A stretch of 64,000 bases of DNA, taken from the NCBI GenBank assembly GCA_013138735.1, contig WTCE01000082.1:1-64000 (forward strand). The letters are read 5' to 3'. Of this stretch, positions 61,016 through 64,000 are shown piece after piece; the stretch's first letter is position 1, and each line of letters opens with the position of its first letter. The notes under the pieces were generated by a model, which was given only the letters and a program-made list of their open reading frames with translations, was not told where the DNA came from and searched no databases. The position numbers were made by a program, and so were the translations under genes. Origin of the DNA: Crocinitomix sp. (GTDB lineage Bacteria > Bacteroidota > Bacteroidia > Flavobacteriales_D > Crocinitomicaceae).

Positions 61016-61160
61016 AAAAGTGGCGAAGCAATTAATGAATTTAGTAATGTTTTCACAGGGCAAGTTAAAAGGAACAGAGTCAGCAAATTTATAAATAGAA
61101 GTGTAGGGTTGATTAACTTGGGTTTTTAAACGATTTAAATTTGATAGAAAGGTCGCTTCG
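61016..61160 (+). repeat. Decayed copy of the htpG 3' end
   Basis: Nucleotide pieces in order match 57484-57625: GCGAAGCAATTAA, ATTTAGTAATG, TTTCACAGGG, CAGCAAATTTATAAATAGAAG, GTGTAGGGTTGATTAA, then the GTCGCTT of the htpG terminator stem. The old frame reads like ...QLMNLVMFSQGKLKGTESANL-INRSVGLIN, compared with ...QLTDLAMLSQGMLTGADLTTF-INRSVELIK. It has indels and no function as a gene. Confidence 0.8.
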
Positions 61161-61301
61161 AAGGCAATCATTTTTTTAGGTTTTACACTTTTCCAAGCAT
61201 GGCTACTGTTGACTTATGATAGTTGTTTTGGGCTGACAAAAGTCATACAATTGTAGCTGTGTTATGTGACTTTTGTTACTAAATCAAATCTAGGTAATCT
61301 G

Positions 61302-61309
61302 TAGATTTG
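61302..61309 (+). promoter_or_regulatory. Candidate -7 box of glycine-rich gene 3
   Basis: TAGATTTG, same position as in copies 1 and 2; a TTG lies 26 bp upstream (61273-61275). Confidence 0.4.
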
Positions 61310-61333
61310 GTAGTATATATTAAAACCTACATT

Positions 61334-62686
61334 ATGATGAAAAAACTAAACTTAAAACAAGTACTCTTAGCGGGGTTTACTTTATGTACTCCATTGGTTT
61401 GGGGACAAACAGAAGTGTTTGATTACACAGGGTCATTGCAGACTTTCACAGTTCCTGCAGATGTGAATCAAATTCAGATTACGACAAAAGGCGCTAGTGG
61501 CGGCGAAGGAGGTAATGCATCAAGCGGTTTAGCTGGATTTGGAGCAAGTGTTCAAGGGAATTATATCGTTGAACCTGGTCAAGTATTAAATATTTTGGTT
61601 GGAGAACAAGGAGAAGGAGCTCAGTATGTCGGAGGCGGCGGCGGCGGAACATTCGTTTGGGATTCTTCAACGGATGAGCTTTTATCTGCGGCAGGCGGCG
61701 GCGGCGGCGGCGGATCCACTGATGGGTCTGACACTTATGTAGATGGAATTGATGCGTCTTTAGTAGAGGATGGTAACCATGGGGCAGGATTTGAAACTGG
61801 TGCTGGTACCGACGGATCGGGTGGAGTTACTCCAACGGTTGATTACTGGGCATCAGGCGGAGCTGGATGGCTTTCAAATGGAGCAAATGGTTCCGTTCAT
61901 GGTTGTGACAATAATTCAACTGGTGGTGAAACACCTTTGTCAGGCGGATCAGGCGGACAAGGTGGTGGATCAGCAGCATCTGCTGCTGATGGAGGCTACG
62001 GTGGTGGCGGTGGCGGAAACGCACGTTGTGGAGCAGTTGGCGGCGGCGGCGGCGGCGGCTACAGTGGTGGCGGTGCTGGTGGTGAAATAATCATTGGAGA
62101 TTTTAATGGCGGCGGTGGCGGCGGATCATTCAATGGTGGTACGTTTCCAGTAGAACTGGTATTAGGAACGACAGGGAATGGTCAAGCAGTTATTTCTGTT
62201 ATTTGTTATGTAATGGAGTTAGATGCTGATGTAGTTGATGAGTTAGCAGGTGCTGATGGAGCCATAAACCTAACTGTAACAGGTGGTACTTCTCCTTATC
62301 TATTTGATTGGGATACTGATGGAACTGGAGATTTTGATGATGACGAGGATTTGGTAGCCTTAACAGGAGGTACTTATGCGGTAGTTGTTCAAGATGATAT
62401 CGGTTGTACTGAATCTCTAGATGTAGTAGTAGGTAGTAGCGTAAGTGTTGATCAGTTAGAAAAGTTGGCGCTTAGTATCTACCCTAATCCAACAACAGAT
62501 CTATTAACAATTGAATTTGAAGGAAGTTATAATTACGAGCTAGTTACAGTAAATGGAGACATTCTATTCACGGGAACAGCTAAGAATAAGCAGACACTTT
62601 CTTTAGAAGATCAAGCAAGTGGTGTTTACTTCTTAAAAGTAACATCCAATAACATTACCGAGGTTATTAAGGTAGTAAAAGAATAA
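61334..62686 (+). CDS. Glycine-rich T9SS-secreted protein, tandem copy 3
   Basis: 450 aa from ATG 61334. Same layout as copies 1 and 2. The Gly-rich domain is the most diverged (GSLQTFTVPADVNQ, VGEQGEGAQYVGGGG, GGSTDGSDTYVDG), while the leader region (GATTTGGTAGTATATATT) resembles copy 1 and the C-terminus equals copy 2. Sorting domain LSIYPNPTTDLLTIEF ... GVYFLKV. Cys residues in YGCDNNST/HGCDNNST and RCGAV are kept in all three, suggesting a disulfide in the folded domain. Confidence 0.85.
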   Translation: MMKKLNLKQVLLAGFTLCTPLVWGQTEVFDYTGSLQTFTVPADVNQIQITTKGASGGEGGNASSGLAGFGASVQGNYIVEPGQVLNILVGEQGEGAQYVGGGGGGTFVWDSSTDELLSAAGGGGGGGSTDGSDTYVDGIDASLVEDGNHGAGFETGAGTDGSGGVTPTVDYWASGGAGWLSNGANGSVHGCDNNSTGGETPLSGGSGGQGGGSAASAADGGYGGGGGGNARCGAVGGGGGGGYSGGGAGGEIIIGDFNGGGGGGSFNGGTFPVELVLGTTGNGQAVISVICYVMELDADVVDELAGADGAINLTVTGGTSPYLFDWDTDGTGDFDDDEDLVALTGGTYAVVVQDDIGCTESLDVVVGSSVSVDQLEKLALSIYPNPTTDLLTIEFEGSYNYELVTVNGDILFTGTAKNKQTLSLEDQASGVYFLKVTSNNITEVIKVVKE

Positions 62687-62707
62687 TTTCGATCTAAAAA
62701 TATAATT

Positions 62708-62744
62708 AAAGGGTTCTGACGATAAATGTCAGGACCCTTTTTTA
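62708..62744 (+). terminator. Terminator of glycine-rich gene 3
   Basis: AAAGGGTTCTGAC / GTCAGGACCCTTT with loop GATAAAT and a run of T. Confidence 0.8.
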
Positions 62745-62772
62745 ATACTAGAGAATTAGTTGAAATTCTATT

Positions 62773-63174
62773 CTAAGCTTTCCGATCTGGATTCACAATT
62801 ACAACACCATAGCCATCAGGATCTAAAACTGCGATTCCATTGCGTTGCCAATAATTGTTTTTAGGACGATAGCGTTTAATGTTCGCTGTTTGAAGTCTTT
62901 CAAGAATCCCTTCATATTCGCTTGTCGAGTCCGGATAAAAAACTAAAAGATCGTCTTCATCTGGTCGGTGCAAAGGTTGTTCCCAAGAAACTGTAAACTC
63001 TAAATGCCAGCCATTTGGCGCATTGAAGGCATTTTCCAAACCAATAAATACACCGTCATAACCTTCGTGACTTTCAAATTTGCCCAACTCTTTTAGCCCA
63101 ATTATTTGCGTATAAAAGTCAATGATTGGTTTTAAAAGATTGGTATGTCTCGCTTGTCTAAATCGCATTTTCAA
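62773..63174 (-). CDS. VOC-family protein
   Basis: 133 aa. VOC fold: the first half has FRQARHTNLLKPIIDFYTQI and HLEFTVSW; the second half has RLQTANIKRYRPKNNYW and AVLDPDGYGVVIVNP. H10 and E54 could be metal ligands. These small cytosolic proteins include glyoxalase- and bleomycin-resistance-type members; no specific substrate can be given. Its start overlaps the end of the membrane-protein gene by 17 bp. Confidence 0.8.
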   Translation of the reverse strand: MKMRFRQARHTNLLKPIIDFYTQIIGLKELGKFESHEGYDGVFIGLENAFNAPNGWHLEFTVSWEQPLHRPDEDDLLVFYPDSTSEYEGILERLQTANIKRYRPKNNYWQRNGIAVLDPDGYGVVIVNPDRKA

Positions 63175-64000
63175 TCATAGTTTTAACGCTTTTTTTATCG
63201 TCTATTGACAGCACTAAATGCGTGTATTGTTTTGTCATTCCAAAAAGACCATGCAAGGTTGCCTCTTCCTTTAAATGGATGATACAGTTGTGATCGAACA
63301 AGGTGATTTTGGCGTATGCTTTCTCCTTTTTTGGATAATCTGCTGTTGTTAGTTCTACAGACTCAATGGCGCTTAATGGAATTTTAGTTTCTTGAAAAAT
63401 CCCCATCCGTAAAACCAAATGCTCTGCGGTTATGAAATGTGGTACGCGCGGAATAGATTTCATTAAACCAATTAATTGAATGACACCATAGGCACTAATA
63501 GCAGTTAAAACCCACGATAAAATGGGGTGATTCTCATAGATCAGTAAATGCACACAAAACAATTCAATCAAAGCCACTCCAAGAACGGCGCCGAGTATGC
63601 CTTGTATGCCACTTTCTTTATGGTAAGTAAACATATTAGACGCGTAATTGGGTTTTTTCCAGGTAACAAAAGTGTAATAGAACAGACCAATTTCTGTTGC
63701 TAATCCATACGCTAATTTTTGCGGCAAAATACTGGCGGCACTCTCTTTTAAGGCCGTAACAAAATCAATATCACCTGTCTTTTTTGCTTGATACGCTTTT
63801 CGAATTTTGCGAACTTTAATTATAACCAAGGTGACTACAGTAATTTCTACAAGGGGCAAGAGCCACGTTTTAATTAAATCTAAAGTTTGTTGCTTGGCTG
63901 CTGGAATAACAAAAGTGGCTACAATTAGTCCGATAACGAAAAAGGGCATAATTGTAAATTTCGAAATATTCTTTTTTCGAATAAGCCCAAAGTAAATGAG
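63158..64000 (-). CDS. Membrane protein with PH-like C-terminal domain, 5' end outside the window
   Basis: At least 280 residues to the window edge. An ATG at 63949 would start at MPFFVIGLIVATFV, but the frame stays open to position 64000 and reads LIYFGLIRKKNISKFTI before it, as if a further helix precedes. So the true start is likely beyond the window. Helices at about residues 1-18, 25-40 (from the ATG) and 105-150; the C-terminal ~95 residues (LVLRMGIFQETKIPLSAIES, KITLFDHNCIIHLKEEATL) resemble a PH-like domain of bacterial membrane proteins. Function unknown. It overlaps the VOC gene by 17 bp. Confidence 0.65.
   Translation of the reverse strand, partial: LIYFGLIRKKNISKFTIMPFFVIGLIVATFVIPAAKQQTLDLIKTWLLPLVEITVVTLVIIKVRKIRKAYQAKKTGDIDFVTALKESAASILPQKLAYGLATEIGLFYYTFVTWKKPNYASNMFTYHKESGIQGILGAVLGVALIELFCVHLLIYENHPILSWVLTAISAYGVIQLIGLMKSIPRVPHFITAEHLVLRMGIFQETKIPLSAIESVELTTADYPKKEKAYAKITLFDHNCIIHLKEEATLHGLFGMTKQYTHLVLSIDDKKSVKTMIENAI

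Noticed and set aside
58160-62130. Regular GGC-rich repeats that might look like a CRISPR or minisatellite array
   Set aside because: Repeats stay in frame within coding sequence and have no spacers or constant repeat unit.

Overview
The window is AT-rich DNA from a Bacteroidota bacterium, most likely of the order Flavobacteriales. The evidence is several secreted proteins ending in type IX secretion (T9SS) sorting domains (PNP motif, then a ~70-residue beta domain), SprB-type repeats, lipoproteins with TamL architecture, TAnnTTTG promoter -7 boxes, weak Shine-Dalgarno signals and many conserved flavobacterial hypothetical proteins. No rRNA, tRNA or CRISPR array was found. All calls come from reading the sequence and recalling family motifs; no search was run.

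Layout. 1-3.4 kb is a decaying accessory patch: the tail of an IS1595/ISXO2-like transposase, small membrane and lipoprotein genes, a frameshifted gene, a cytochrome b561-like protein and an orphan HExxH protein. 3.4-6 kb holds a coiled-coil protein, a Na/Pi cotransporter and thioredoxin. 6-17.5 kb is surface-protein territory: a protein with a Cys/His motif, an 816-aa T9SS protein and a 2424-aa T9SS protein built from four ~530-residue beta-helix modules. 18-26.3 kb is a tight six-gene operon: class III aminotransferase, C-N hydrolase, VOC protein, PLP decarboxylase, ATP-grasp ligase and aldehyde dehydrogenase. It reads as a complete route for amine or polyamine catabolism through an amide-protected intermediate. 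It resembles the Puu pathway in logic but not in enzyme families, and it is the best candidate here for an undescribed system.

26.4-40 kb contains lipoproteins, a TrmH-type methyltransferase and a tandem pair of TamL outer-membrane assembly proteins, then a BNR-repeat protein and a glycosyltransferase fused to a phosphoglycosyltransferase-like tail that has lost its catalytic segment. 40-55 kb is a mix of envelope genes: TerB-like protein, META/DUF4377 lipoprotein, flippase, SurE, a TPR-LemA fusion paired with a TPM-domain protein, an S4 protein and a MeaB-type GTPase. 55.7-62.7 kb holds htpG followed by three tandem copies of a glycine-rich T9SS protein. The right edge has a VOC protein and a membrane protein cut by the window end.

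Two tandem duplications left fossils of their upstream neighbour: the start of trmH in front of the second tamL, and the 3' end of htpG in front of glycine-rich copies 2 and 3. A ~150-bp element with terminal inverted repeats (MITE-like) occurs twice, at 33.8 kb and in opposite orientation at 54.7 kb.
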